Of a stretch of DNA of 64,000 bases, positions 44,788-58,552 are shown piece after piece. Source of the stretch: Rhipicephalus microplus (lineage: Eukaryota; Arthropoda; Arachnida; Ixodida; Ixodidae). A model generated the notes under the pieces. It was not told the DNA's origin. It ran no database searches and was given only the letters and a program-made list of their open reading frames with translations. A program made the position numbers and the translations under genes. The DNA is taken from the NCBI RefSeq assembly GCF_043290135.1, contig NW_027464588.1, forward strand, positions 8,546,001 through 8,610,000, written 5' to 3'. Positions within the stretch are counted from its first letter, which is position 1; the number at the start of each line of letters is the position of its first letter.

Positions 44788-47700
44788 CTGAAAATGTCGC
44801 CTGCCACGCTTCAGAAAGGTCAGCGTAATTCCTGTTTACGCGTGGTGACATAGGTTGGGATATTATTTTTACGTAATCAGCCTTTTAACAAGGGCAGCGT
44901 GACGCTTCCTGACTCTGCTGTTTTCAGGATTTTCTCCTGCACGAATCTCACCCACTATGTTGTAAACACAAATTTACAAGACTACACGCCGGAACGGCCT
45001 GAAACTCCAGAGTATGGCATTGACTTGTTGCCTATAAATGTAGGCATTGCGATGTATGTGCTGCACGCTTGTCACACTTAATTTGGGTTTTTTCAAGCTG
45101 TAGAAGTAAAGCTCATCGTACGTGTTGTGGTGTCACAGCATATTTCGCGTGTTTCAAAAGCAATGTGTTCACATAACAATTAATGCACAATGTGTAACAC
45201 AAATGAACTGATTTGCTCAGTTAAGCTTGCTTGGGGCCTGGGGAAACTTTACAAAATCATTTGTTTATTTTACGAAGCATACACATGGTAACATTGAATA
45301 TTGCAATGCTTGTTATGTTTAGAATGCTCTTTTTTGTGCATAAGTTCTCACTCGAGACAAGAATCACACAAACAAGAGATGTTTATAACTCACTGCCAAA
45401 GTGAAGACACTGTGTTTTTTTATTTTTATACTTTTTGGTCAATATTTCAGAAATTTTAAGTCTTGCATTTTTGCAGGAGGACAGGGTTGCCGGGTGCCGA
45501 CGTCGCGCGAAATTCTTGAGCTTACAATCCCGTTAGAGACAAACATGTTTTATTCGTGACATGGCTACTCTGGCGGCCTTAAACTTCTATTTTGGTGCAT
45601 TTAGTTGTGTTCTTTTGTATTTTGCAGAGAAATACTAAGCAAGCCTAACAACTATCCTTCGTTCTGAACTTTTTCAGAAGTGTTTGGCGATGCATTCACC
45701 TGTCTTGCCGCTCATCACCAGCCTAGTATACACCCATCGCGAGACCTCAACACAAGCCAGGTGCGCCTCCAAAGACAGAGCCACTGAGGTCTTGTTCTTA
45801 TTCACGTAAACTTCAAAGATGGAGTGGGAGATTGTTGAGGAATCGGATGATTTCATAAATTTGTATGAATACAAAAACCCAAAAATAATACGAGCAAAAT
45901 AAGAAAAAGTGATAAAGTTAAACTTCGCCTTTTGGCTAGCAGGTTTGCTCACAGGCTACGAGAAGTTCCGAATGCTATTGCATCACGAGTATTCACGTGT
46001 AAACTTGCCAGAAAATATCCGCAGCAAAACAAAAGTGGCCTGGCGACACAGTGACTACTAAACATCAAATATCACGACTTGTTTCTATAGACGATAAAGT
46101 TTTACCTATTGACTCATTCGCTGAAATGTTCTAATCTTAGTCTGTCTCTCCCGAATCCTGCAATTCGTCCACATAGTCAATACGAATATCACACAGAATT
46201 TGAAAGTTTTTTCATTTATTTATAGCTTGCCTATTGCTTGAAGAATATGCAAGCGTGGAAAAGAACTATGCTTTCATTTCTATTCTGTTGCTGATTAAAA
46301 ATAATAATAATAATTGTTGAATTATAAAAGATACTGCTATAATAAATATCTTCAACATTTCAAGTAAAACACTGGCGATAAGGTTCTAGGGCTTGGCTAC
46401 TTTGATTACTTTTGGCCTAATGCCTGACTCCTTTTGATATCGATATCCGACGGCAATACTGCTGGACGACTTAATCAGATAGTAGGACAATCTGCCAGAC
46501 AGAATATTCACCTGTAGGGACTAGCACTTTTAACAGCAGCAGAAATAGTTCGCACTATAATTGTATGCCAAGTGACGAATTATTTGACTGAATCTGTGTT
46601 CAAAAGAATTATTTCGTTTTGGACGTGAAGCGCACCCACTTGTTAAACCGATAATACCCGGCTTCAAAGTAAGGTGGCTAAGAAATGCTTTGAAAATTAG
46701 AAGTATAAAAAATACATTGAAAGGCATCATTTTCGAGCTAGCACGCTGCCGCAATATTATGTTTAGTATACTATACTTGCATCCTTCTGAGTCACTTTGG
46801 CACCTTTTAAAGAAGCCTAGAATATAATTATTGCTTTCTTTCTCCGATTGATTAACTAATGAACCATATTTTAGTTGCTAAATGATATTAGTCATTTTCA
46901 TATTAGTTCAAAATATTTTTGTTAATCCTGCTTTTCGGATATTGACAAAGCTAGACTGAGGAGCATGCAAAGGTCTACAGCAACATAAAGTGAAGAGCCG
47001 ATGTCCCAACTCAAAGATTATTAAACAAGGTTAGGAATATATACTGCTACTTCATATTTATTAGAGCACGCTAGCTATTCTGTAAAACTTGGAATATTTC
47101 ATTCGTAGTCCGGACACAAATTGTCCGATCAGACCGGGTCAACATACTTTAGGCTTGCAAGCAGGCAATGTTCTAAGGGTGAAAATGAACGACACATAAA
47201 TAGGTATGAGAAAAGCTGCAGAATAGATGACTACCCCAGTGATAGTGCATATAGTCTTTACTGTGTGCCTTGACGAGCTTTCAAGGATGTGAAAGGGCAA
47301 GAAAATGCTAGGAAGCATCACAGCCTAATACCCTATATCGGAGGGCGTGGAGCAAGCTACTCGTATCTCTTTTGATACGCGATCCGGATGTAGGGCTTCT
47401 GACTTGGCTACCATCAAGGAGGAATACCAAAGACCATGCTTCTTACGACCACCAAATCTTAGAGTATGGCAGAGCCGAATGACGCTGTCAAAGACCGTGG
47501 GCGTTATTTCAAGGGGATACTCAGACCAAAGGAGTACTTGGTGATCAATATTCAAACATTCATAAAGGCAGGCTTGTTTGCTGAGGGAGGCGGATTTTCG
47601 TCATGGCTTTAGCATCCATCACGTGTCTGCTTATGTTAATGTATTATTATTTTGTTATCTTTTTACAATTACTTTCCTTGTATTTATGTGTCACTACTTC

Positions 47701-48639
47701 TCTTGTATTTATGGTGTTTGGCTGGATTATGGAACAAGCACACCTAACACGGCAGCTGATCTGTGTCCTGTCTTCGCCAGTTGCTCTTTATTTTGCCTGC
47801 TACAATGAGCAGAAGAGGGCGCTTTGGGACTTACAACGCGTGGCTTCACCAGAACTATAATCAAGAATGCTGTGTGTTATAACCGCCCAAGACTTTTCAA
47901 GACGCATAAGTATATAGAAAGTATGATGATTTGGCGACAGCAATGTGGTTGTAAAGTTAGCGTAGCCACAAGATCTGTTCATCTGTTAGGGTGGTGAACG
48001 AAAAAAGCGAAATAGCCTAGCCATGACAAAGTGGTACATGAATGAAAGCCCGCACTTTTTCGAAAATAAATTCGGTATACTTTATAAATAAATACTAACC
48101 GTTTGCTTCATTCAAATGGGACAACTGATTAGTAAAGGGAGGTAGTAAAATGCAAGTCAGTAAAATTTGTCACCAGGTCCATTGAGAAATAGCACTAGCT
48201 CAAATGTTTAGTCTCTGTAGTTAGACACCAGTTTGCGCCATAGTAACTGTACTAACTACAATTAACTAACTACACGTTTACTCCCCTTTTGTGCACATGT
48301 GTGTTCAATGTCGCATTAATTTCAATCTCTTGTAAAAGCATATGCGAGAAAGAGCTTCAAAAAATAAAATGGCATCGTCCTCATTCACTAATCAAGGTGT
48401 GCTAATAACTTGAGAGAATTAGCACGGTAAATATACACCGCAACAATGTAGATAACTGCATAGACGCACGACAAACAACAACACACACAAAGACGCACAC
48501 AGATATTGGCTTATATGTACCCTCTGTCTGCACTAGCAAAACCTTGAAGGTCATGATCCTACTTTCAATAGTACGCCGTGTACCGGTTATTTATTTTGGA
48601 AGTATAATTCATGATTTGCGTACATTTACTTGCTACTTT
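44788..48639. other. unassigned AT-rich sequence
   Basis: A small island at about 47340-47545 is open on both strands (forward DTRSGCRASDLATIKEEYQR) and richer in G+C than its surroundings. It may be a decayed transposon fragment. Nothing else stands out. Confidence 0.4.
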
Positions 48640-49940
48640 CATACTGCACCTACGGCCGCCAGCACCTTTAGCTCGAATTCTCTGACGCCTGGCCTCGGCT
48701 CGCTTGGACTGAGGTCAGTGCCACCAAGCGTTGAAATGAACATGTTAGCTGCAGTTGACGATAAAGGGAGCATACGTCGGTTTCCCTGGGAAATTCCCTC
48801 ATCGAGTCTACCTAACGGTAGTCGAATACACCAACTTAGCATCCCGTTTCCCCCCCTTTTCGCTCGTTGCTGTATACGTTATCGCGCGCACCAACGGCAG
48901 TTCTTGTCGTATACTCAACTTGACAATGAACGATTGCGTGCGATAGCTTATGCACCTTTCCTGATTGAATTTTCAGCTGCTGCTAAAAGCGAATCACATG
49001 CATAAAATCACTGCGAAGACGCGTTTGTGTTGTTTGTAAAATTTTCACAATAAATGAAATTGAAATGCGCTGGCGTTGTTCGTGTTCTGATTCATTAATT
49101 TTCAGACAGCGGGAATGTAACTGTTCTCGCAATTTTCTATTCGGTTCACGCTTCTCGCTCGGTTTACGCTGCACGGAAGATGGGGTCTCGGAGCGCAAAA
49201 TTTGTTCGTATAATAGTATCTGTGGTTTAACGTCCCAGAACCACAATTGTTTTGAGGCGTGCCGTAGTTTAGGGCTCCAGAAATTCTGACCAACTGTGGT
49301 TAATCAATGTACACCTAAATGTAAGAGACCTAATATTTCATTTATGCGTTTTTCAAGCAAGGAAGGTGCGTGGATACAATGCGAAAAAACCAAGACCACA
49401 TCTTCCGTACAGCATGAAGCGAACAGGAAGGCATACTCCGAATTGCGAGAACAGTCCAACTCACGCTGTCTGAAAATAATGAATGAGAGCACGAACAACG
49501 CCACCACGTTTCGGATTTATTTGGGGTGCATTTTTACAACCGCCATGAAAGTGCGTTTGCTTTTTTATACATATTATTTCTTTTGACCACAGCTGTGAAT
49601 TTAAACTCGAGAGGTGCAGAAGTTGTCACACGCAATGGTTCATTTTCAAGGTTAATATATAAAGAACGCCGTCGGCGCACGCCATAACGTTGCTAAGAGA
49701 GAAACGTAGTGAAAACGGGATGCCAAGTGAACGCATTTGACCCGCCAGCCAAGTAGACTGGAAACAGAAATTCATCAATGAAACTGACGCACGCTCTATA
49801 TAGCGTTGACTGCGTCAAGTATATCGTTTTCAACGCTTTGTGGTGCTGACCTCAGTCTAAGCAAGATGGAGTTATGCGTCGGAGCGTTCAAGGTAGAGGT
49901 GCTGACGGCTGCATGTGCGCTATCACGTAACCTGAATGTG
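48640..49940. mobile_element. ~1.3-kb inverted repeat (foldback-like) with SINE in the loop
   Basis: The left arm (about 48645-49200) and right arm (about 49370-49935) are diverged reverse complements. Matching blocks include GACTGAGGTCAG.(G/A)CCAC.AAGCGTTGAAA, GCATCCCGTTT, CTTGA.AATGAAC.ATTGCGTG and TTTTCAGACAGCG, always in mirrored order. The centre (49205-49330) is a SINE fragment. Both arms translate to similar peptides, which may mean that the duplicated unit was once coding. Confidence 0.75.
49205..49330 (-). mobile_element. SINE 3' fragment in the loop of the inverted repeat
   Basis: GTGGTTTAACGTCCCAGAAC, GCCGTAGTTTAGGGCTCCAG and TACACCTAAATGTAAGAGAC match the reversed SINE 3' half. 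It is strongly decayed. Confidence 0.65.
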
Positions 49941-52857
49941 CTGTTCCTGCGTAATACAAACATTGAAGTTTCTCTAAACTTCGCGTAAGGTTCTAACAAT
50001 TACTGCATAATACATTGTTCTACTTACAAAGCATCTGGTTAGAGAGGTGGCTTAGTAGTGACCTATATTAGGTTACAGCCTAAGAATGAATGAAAACTCC
50101 GCCCACAGTAGTCATCGACCAACCCAGACAAGATTTTTATATATACCCCACTAAGTGTTATGGTTTATTTATGTGACCTCAGGAACTTTGGCGTATTTGA
50201 GGCATAAGACTTGGCCAGTCAGGCACATGTTCATTTCGATAGTTTTCGGTAAAAAATTTTACTTCGCGAATTTCATCGAAAATTCTGACTTCACTGCTCA
50301 TACAAAGGTAAAATTTTAACAAACGAAAAACTGTTAATTATTAATATGCCTAGTATTGGCATTATCGTTGAACAAGTGCTTAGGCTTGCAACGGCAATTG
50401 TCAATCATTTCTTAGTTGCAGAGAGGAATGACAGTTGCGCTGCCGTGCTTGGGGCGGTGCAGTTATTTATTCTGAGGTTGTAACTGATAAAAGTTACGCG
50501 CACTCAGAAAGCTGGTGTGAAACCGCCAAATTCACAGATGCTGGCTAGTACAGGAATGATGCTAACGTTGTAAACTATGCCTAAAAACCCTAAATACTCG
50601 CATTTAACATCACTGCACTTATTTTTTTAAGAAACTACTGTTTTACCTACGGGAAGAATGCACTTGCGGAATATATTCGAGTAGTCGCACAATGATCAGT
50701 TTGAATCTCGTGCACTCTAGACTTTCAAAGTTGAAAGTTCAGGCATAGTGTAACTCAGTAGACTTTGTACAAGAACAAAATTATGTTAAGTACGTGTGGA
50801 GATTCACGGACGTGATAAACCGTATCAAAAGTACAAAGAATTGTGCAGTATGTGAATGCTGAATAATTTTCAGCGCATGCGGTTATTGCATGATCACAAA
50901 TTTAGAGTCCACCAGTGTTTCAGAAATCTGACCTCCATCTAAAAGCAGCCGCATTGGCAGGAAAGTGAGTGCTTAGCTACCTAACGCGGCTACAAAATAT
51001 TGCTTCTGTTTTCTATGATAGCAATTCACCAGTAAAAGACAACAAATGATTTATTTCCTCATTCCGTGTGGTGCTTTCTTGTGTTAATCAAATACGGGAA
51101 TACCAAGATTATGGTACCTCATTCTGTCAATGCGACCATCACACTGATTATGTTAGACGTTCATTATTATACTACTGCCAGTCTCAGTCAAAACACGCCT
51201 AAACAAAGCATGCTTAGACACCGTTTACAAGTTGATGGGAGGCTTGTTATGAATACAAATAATTTTTTGCATGTTTTTCACTAACGTGCAGATGAAGCAA
51301 ATGTGTTGATAACTGCAATTCTTACCATTACGCGGTGAAACACACTAACATGCAGGTGTTGCGAAATCACAGGAATATTACGACTCATCCTCCTAATGGC
51401 CACGTTTAGCGTTACTCTGGGATGCCAACAGCGCGTATTTGGAGCAGCAACGTGGAGCCAGCTGGCGATCATGGCCGGACAAGAAAATGTGCCCCGGCTG
51501 CGGTTGACTGTCACAACAGGTATTGTTCTTTGAGCACATGTAGGATAATGCAAAAAAATGTTTGTAGGCAAGCCATAGGAAGCCATACGGGAACTCTTGC
51601 GGAAGCTTTAACAGTTTGCAACAGCACGTGAAAACGACCTCATCAAGTCGCATGTTCTTGTCAACAAAGGGCGTAATTTCCGCTCACACTTTCAGCTATT
51701 CTTGCATTACAATTACGAGCTAAACTAGGTCCCACCTATTTGTAATTTTCGGTCTTCCGTTGACCTTCTGTATACATGTGCATACATTTTTTTCCCGTTT
51801 TTTCATCAAAATTGATTTCCCACAAATATGAATGTGCATTCACGAATTACTAATATCGGACATTCGCTTGACACACTTAAGCCAAGTTATATGATTCACA
51901 GTTAAATTAATTGTCACCTGCATTGAAATTCAGGTGGAATTTCAATTATTACGGGATAAAAATGTTTCTCGGTCACACACGTTCTACGGGCGACGAATCG
52001 GCGCACCATTCACAATGATCTGCCTACAACATTATGAAGAATTGCTACAATTTTTATTGCGAAATTTCTTTTGTGAACTTACGACTTCAAATATTTGTTA
52101 TTCTACGCCTTTTCTTCATCTTGCATAGCGCAGCAAATTAAAAGCCCGATCCACAGATTTCTGCACAGCACTGTGGCAATTTGACATGGGTAGCCCATTA
52201 CGTAACGCTTCTTCATCAGGAGGTCTAACGTTGAAGGAGGTTCAACGGTTCACTTTGTTGTGAATCCTTAAAGAAAAAAAAATCACCACGCTTCGCCTTT
52301 TTTAGCTGACTAACAAAAATATATGTCATAGTTTGAACATCAGAGTGACAAAATTAGCGAGAGTTTTTTGTTCATTCGGTTTTTTTATATTTCTATTGCT
52401 TATGTCTGACTTTCAGCGAAGGAAGTGACTGGTTTGTGTATCAGGAGATGATTATAACGCAAGTTTTTTGCGCAAAGCTGAGCCTAATTTTCAGATGTAT
52501 TCTTCCAGTATATATAAAAAAAACGGGACATCTGCCCATAGAGCAGGTAAGTGAAGTGTTGCTTCTCATAGAGTTATTTGTGGTAAAAACTCGCAATGCC
52601 TAGAACACAACTTTGCGATTGTGCTTGTTCTCGTGGTTATATTATTGGTGTATGAGTATTGTACGAAAATATGTGTCCTTTTAAATAACACATTTAGTAG
52701 AAATTTCGCGCTGTGCATGTGGCCTTCTTTTCCGTGAATGTAGCGTTGCTGTTCGTCATACCTGCTAAGAGTCCTGGCCAACTATTTGGTAACGTGAAAA
52801 ACTGACGCGCATTCTATTCGAATGCTGTCTAAAGTAAAGCTCCGAATTAGTGAAAAA
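49941..52857. other. unassigned AT-rich sequence
   Basis: A GC-richer patch at 51420-51520 has a frame ending in a Cys/His-containing CHNR before a GTATTG donor-like site. It has no clear domain spacing. Nothing else supported. Confidence 0.4.
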
Positions 52858-53046
52858 CTGCCACCTTGGCGGGGCATCATTTGCGGTGCTTAACTGCTGA
52901 CGCGAAAGTCGTGGGTTCGATCACAGCAACGGTGCTCACATTTTAAGCAGTTTAGATGTGTAGGCCCCACTAGACTGCACGTTGAGAAACCGTGGACTGC
53001 AAAAACTTCTGCCGCCCTAGGCGTGGTGTACGTCGCAATCATATGA
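52858..53046 (+). mobile_element. decayed SINE copy
   Basis: GGCGGGGCATCATTTGCGGT, CTTAACTGCTGACGCG, GTGGGTTCGATCACAG (B box), GTGTAGGCCCCACTAGAC and CTAGGCGTGGTGTACGTCGC follow the order of the intact copies but with many differences. Confidence 0.6.
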
Positions 53047-53985
53047 ATATTTCTGTACTGAAAACCTTAACAAACAGCGAAAAACTTTTACGATATTCTC
53101 TTTTTAGTATTAGTCTTCGATATCTTATTATCAAACGTAGTAAAAGTGCACTGTCAAAGCGATGCAAATTGTAGACCATTCTAAACATTCCTTATCCATG
53201 TAAAGAAGCTTAACTCCCTAACCTTCAGAAAACAGCAACCCCTCCTAATATAAATGCCTGTATTAGAAAACATAACAAAAAATCATGAAAGAAAAGCTTG
53301 ATTATCTCCTTGCATTTCTGAGTGCGGCTAAAAAGCCTGCACTAATTGTTGGGGAGAAATTACCATGGCCACACAGTTCGAAAAAATACTACGTAAAACC
53401 ACCATGTTGATCCAGCTTTACTCTTGTTTTGACCCGCCAGCGTGGAGGCTGTTTTGAAAGACAGCCTCAAGAAAATGCATAAACGACAAAGAAGAGACAG
53501 CATTTGGATGACTGCAAATCAATCACTCTCGACTATCGTGATGCAGTCACAGTCATACGGGCGGAAGGCGTCTTCGATTAAATGCTCAAAAAGTCTTCCG
53601 TCTAGATAACCCCATGGGACCCATTTACTCTGACAGAGTGTCTTCGGTATTGAAGATGGTAGTCTTTGCTGATATAAAAACATCATACTGAGTGGACAAT
53701 TAAATAAAAAAATTAACTGCTGGTGTCAAAACTTAATTCCAAACAAAAAAATACAAATGTGCATGACACAACAAAGTTGGATCAATGGACATGGTATATA
53801 ACTAAGTACATCTATCTTTCTTTTCATTCTAAAAGCAAGGCTTACGCGGCACGGACACTAGAAAACTCAGCCTCCTTTCTTCTGGGTCCATAGGAGTTAT
53901 AAATAATGGAATACTGTTAAAATGTCACGTATGTTTTCATTCTTTGTTTATTATTCTCTGATTCATAATTTTTCGTAGACATCAT
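53047..53985. other. unassigned AT-rich sequence
   Basis: Nothing recognised. Confidence 0.35.
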
Positions 53986-54170
53986 CAATGGTATAGTCAC
54001 TGAGGTGGTTGGCTGCTGACCCGGAAAGTGTTGGTTTCATCCGGGCCTGCCATGCAAAGTGCTACAAGCCTGCCGTTCCCTGTCTAATTTACGAACACGT
54101 TAGGAAACAGCAGATTGTCTCAATATCTTGAGCCACCACTAAGGCGTACCTAGATCACCTCAAGTTTTTG
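53986..54170 (+). mobile_element. decayed SINE copy
   Basis: GAGGTGGTTGGCTGCTGACC, GGTTTCATCCGGGC (B-box position), GAACACGTTAGGAAAC and CCACTAAGGCGTACCT keep the SINE order. It is very old. Confidence 0.45.
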
Positions 54171-57100
54171 ACACATGAAACAAAATATATGATAATTATT
54201 CATTTGGACAAGCGTTCACCTTGGATTGATATTTTACAATAAACAACTAAGAATGTCAAGGTTGGAAAGGGCTCTTCTCTAACCTATTCTGTTCCTCCAG
54301 AGCAGTGAGCACTCTATTAGATATCAGTTATTCTGTTATCTCAATAAATTTTTAAAACACAGTTTTCTGGCATAGTGCACCTCAGGAACTATTGAGCTTC
54401 TGAGCTCGGCAGCTGCTCGGAACCTACTCGGCACTACTGAACATTAACCGCTATTGAGAAAGTGAACCCTATGATTGCTCCAGTGACTACTATGTGAGTG
54501 CGGGTTTTTTCCACTGGACCTTTACCTCTTGTCACCCACAAACCAGTGGCCTAACTGGATAGTTTAACCTAACTCTTGGTGACATGTCGATGCAGGTTGC
54601 GTCAGACCAATCCAGTCAGCAACTTCTAGTTATGTTTGTCGTATAAGTAGACAACACAACCTCCCAAGTCACTTCAGGACTTCCAACTTTTTTTATCACA
54701 CCTCTGAGTCTTCAAGCGTAATTTGAAGCGTTTTTCGCACCGCCAGCGGGTCCCTCTTATAACCTGTGTCGGCGATTACTCAACACGGTGATCCATGCCA
54801 ACAAATGGCGAGTTTTTGACGCCTGCTCAACAACATCAACAAAAATATAATATGTACAAAACACCTCTATACCCAGTTCGCTGACTATTATTTGTCGTTC
54901 CGGGTGCCACCTCCTCGTGTTCCTGGCCATTCATCTCAGATTCTTCAGAAGTACTTCGAATGCCATCATTGGACTCCGCTTACACATCTTGTAATTACAT
55001 GGCCCAACCTAAATCAATATTTTTTCACTTACATCACTTCATGTGGGAAATGGCTCATACTGATTGGCTCAAGTTGTCTTATGGTCCTCTGACCTCTATC
55101 GTGGTCGCCAGGATGCCTACTTCACACACCACTTGTCGACGTCATTGTTCTGATACGATAACAGTGCATGCAAAAGAACGCCAGGCCTACTGCACAGAGC
55201 TGTTTATTTAGCTGCAAACATTAAATGATTATCGGATGTACGACTGACTTCAGTGCCCTTGGCGTTTCTGGAGCATAATTCTGAAAGAATCGCCATTAGT
55301 TTAGAGCAGTTTTAGTGGACTCAAAGCCATTGGTGACGTTATCTGCAGGTCACGGACTGCCAAAAGTATTCGGTAAAGGGGATTTACATTATCGTTACTG
55401 TTACACTTATAAAGCCATCCCCTTCACTCAAGACAAAATACATATGACGGTGAATTTATGAAAAACTGGAATTTTTTACCCATAGTTGGCATTTCGTTGA
55501 GGCCACTTACACCGTCATTATGGTATTCTGAACGGAACGTATACCCGGTAACCGGAACATTTGCGGTGGCTTTACGGGAGTTGATAAGTGTCGGTTTGTA
55601 TTATTTACGTGGTAAACTTTACGCAACTAGGGGTGTGCAATGATTGCACTCTGAACCTTGTGATTTTCTTCAACTTACATTACGTTTAACCATACATCCT
55701 TTCACGCCACAGCAGCGCTGTTCCAAGTCAGGAAACCGAGATGCGCGAATAGTTGCGCGATTTTTTTTTAGGCAACTCTCTTTGTTTAGCAAATGGGTGC
55801 CTCTTCAACCATATATCTTTCCGCCATCTACTCTTTTATTTTGAAGGTATAAAAAGTGAACAGCCTGAAAGTTGAGCTGTGAGGTAGGGTCGTAGGTTTA
55901 GTTTTATGTACAAGTGAGTGTCTCGAGGCCTCATCATGAGGTGTCCAGAACAAGTGACGCCAACCATGTTGCGGAATCAAGCTTAGGCCCCCAAACTCTC
56001 TTCTTTTTTTTCTGCAATAAATATTTGCAGCTCTCTATCTCTTCTACATTCAACGCCTGCGTTTTGTCTCGCCTGATCCAAGTCGTGTTTACACAGCAGC
56101 AGAAATGTTCCCAATCTCTGCTTGTATAGTAGTATAGCTTCACAATACTTTCGGCTTTCTAGACACTTACTTTCATTCATGTTTACCTCCGAAGTTTTGT
56201 AAATCATCTTTGGAATCCCCCAGTCACTCCAGCATGGGAGACGTCAAGCCAAGAATAGGGTAACGCAGAAAAGCATGAAGCGCCACACCGGGCGCGGCAT
56301 TCCGGTCGTACCGGTGCGCTGGGCGTTCGAAAGCCTTAGGCATTATTCTAGCCCAAGCCACACTCGGTACAGAACAAAATCGGGTTGAAGCGTGAAAAGT
56401 TCGACGTTTAATTAAATACCACCTCCTACTTTTTGGCACAAAGCAAGGGCAGATTTTACGCGCACTCTTCTCTCATTCATTGTCATTTCGAAGTTTGTTG
56501 GACGCTCCTTCAAAAGGGCCCAAAACGTAAACACTACATCGAGTGTTTTGCCTAAAGTTTCTTTTAAGTTGTGTTAATTTTGCCAGTACTTTGCAGAGTT
56601 CTGGCAGGGGGCTTGCCCTGAAACTTATTCAAGAGCAAAAAAAACTTGAAAACATGTCGAGGCGGAAATGTTTTTGAGTTAACAGATTTCGTTTGTTTTG
56701 TTCGTAACGAGAAGAAAGCAGTGCTCGAAAACTACGCCACGCAACAATCACGCTTGCCTCTGCATACTAGCTATCTATGATCTTCTATATCTGATACGCA
56801 GTAATATGTCTGAATGGCTTTGAAAGGAGGGCTGGGAAAGTGGTTCACTGCTATTTTAATTGTAAACAGAATAAAAGGATGTAACCACCTTAGCTTTCAA
56901 GATGTAAATCTTGTTACGTGTTCGCGCCAATGGGACAGTTTCGTTGCGTTTCATTTAAGCCACCAGGGTCTTGTTATAACACATGCGTTTTTTATTACTT
57001 TTAAAAGGGCGTACTTTGCTTTTAAACAATTCCGGTACTACCGGCAATCGTATAATTTTTCCACTGAACCTTATGGAATCGAAAAATCAAGCTAGATTAG

Positions 57101-57305
57101 CCGCTCTAGAGAATTACTATAAACCGACAATTCTAACGCCATTCCACCTGAAAGACAGCTGCCATAAGCAAAAAAAAATAAGTGCAGCGTATGTTTCATT
57201 TTTAAACTGTATTCTGAAGTGAAAAGGTGTCCTACCTTCAGTACTATACTAGACGCAGGTGTTTGGGTAAGAATCACGAATGCTTAACTCTTATAGTTGG
57301 TCATG
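54171..57305. other. unassigned AT-rich sequence
   Basis: A stretch near 56025-56105 (GCAATAAATATTTGCAG, then CGCCTGCGTTTTGTCTCG) could be an LTR remnant, but no pair was found. Frames at 54.9, 55.5, 56.3 and 56.9 kb lack domains. Confidence 0.4.
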
Positions 57306-58290
57306 GCCCAAGTGTGGTGGTCTGGTAGCTAAGGAATGCTAAGCTAAGGTAAAGAGGGGCTAAGGTACTCCGCTGCTGACCTGCACGTCGCAGGATGGAA
57401 TCTCGGATGTGGCAACTGCACTTTTGTTGGAGGCGAAAAAGCTGTGGGCCAGTGTGCTCAGTGTTAGGTGCACGTGAAAGGGACACTAAACTCAAATAAC
57501 AATTTACGTTAGATGAAAGCTCAAAGAATGACAACATCTAAGTGACAATATTATCAACAGTGTCCTAATTACCAAGAAATTGAGGTAAATGCATAAGCAC
57601 ACACGAGCCGCAGTAGGACATTCTCAAAATAATCCCGATGACATCAGATTTACCGCCTGCATTTAATTACTAGTAATTGATCTAGCTGAACTAAATAAAG
57701 AACCTTCTGTGCATTCAGAGACCCAGTAAAATGCTGCCTGTTCGTTTCGGTTTGATTCATGGAAAAAATAACCACCGGATGTTACTTAGGGGAACGGCAC
57801 GAGTGGTTAAAAAATAGGTAGTTACATTGGACAGGTGGTGTCATCTAACGGGGCACAGTTGATTTAAAAAAACATCTTCGATCTCGGAGCCAATGGAGGG
57901 AAATTGTTCAATGGGCGTTGTTGCTGATGTGGCTCCCACTGTTTTCGTCTGCTCTTACTAGCGCAGCAAATCTGGGCAACGTTGTGCACAGCAACAGTGA
58001 CGTGAGTCGGCCCTGTCAGTCCGCTTTTTGTCGCGGGTAATTAGAAGTGTGCTAACGCGATACAGACCACTAAAAGGTGATTATATCTGAAAATAGGCCC
58101 TTCGTTGGCACAAAAAAAACACTACGAGGTTCCTGGACCGCTATTTCAATCATCAACGTCAATTTCATGGTTGCCTTTATTGTCCTCTTAAAGAACCCTA
58201 GGTATTGAAACTTTCCACAGACCTCTACTACGATACCTCTCATAATGAAATGGTAATTTTGGAACGTTAAACCCTACAAATCAGTCAATT
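57306..58290 (+). mobile_element. SINE split by a younger insertion
   Basis: The head (57306-57478) has TGGTCTGGTAGCTAAGG, GGCTAAGGTACTCCGCTGCT and GTGCTCAGTGTTAGGTGCAC. The tail (58192-58290) resumes at AAGAACCCTAGG, then TACTACGATACCTCTCATAA and ACGTTAAACCCTACAAATCA. The two parts join exactly at the SINE's CACGTTAAAGAACC site. A ~30-base duplication is present in the head. Confidence 0.8.
57479..58187. mobile_element. non-autonomous element inserted at TTAA within a SINE
   Basis: The left end AGGGACACTAAA and the right end (reverse) GAGGACAATAAA match at 9 of 12 bases. The SINE's own TTAA is duplicated, as TGAA (mutated) at 57475-57478 and TTAA at 58188-58191. It is 709 bp and non-coding. 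A TTAA target is shared with piggyBac-type elements, but these termini do not start CCC, so the superfamily is open. Confidence 0.65.
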
Positions 58291-58346
58291 ATACCTGATC
58301 GTGTGGTACTATCTTCAATATAGTACAATTCGCAGGCATTCGTGTG

Positions 58347-58411
58347 TGCGGGTTTGTGTGTGTGTGTGTGTGTGTGTGTGCGTGCGTGTCTGTGTGTGTG
58401 TGTGTGTGTGT
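58347..58411. repeat. (TG)n microsatellite
   Basis: Broken TG run followed by short CA runs (58413-58465), which give Cys-Val and His-Thr shadow frames. Confidence 0.9.
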
Positions 58412-58552
58412 AAAACACACACATACAATGCGGTCAGGTACGTGTGTTGTAACACACACAAAGACAAACACAGGCACACAGGGAAGTTTTTCCGACCACC
58501 GTGCTCCTAGTGAAGAAATGGGCTTGTGCCTCTGAGAGGTTGAAGCCAATAT

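Noticed and set aside
51420..51520. Possible zinc-binding (THAP-like) exon
   Set aside because: The Cys spacing does not fit THAP and no second half was found. The frame is also open on the reverse strand.
55934..56207. Possible LTR or polyadenylation region with a reverse frame
   Set aside because: No paired LTR, primer-binding site or retroviral-type coding sequence was found.
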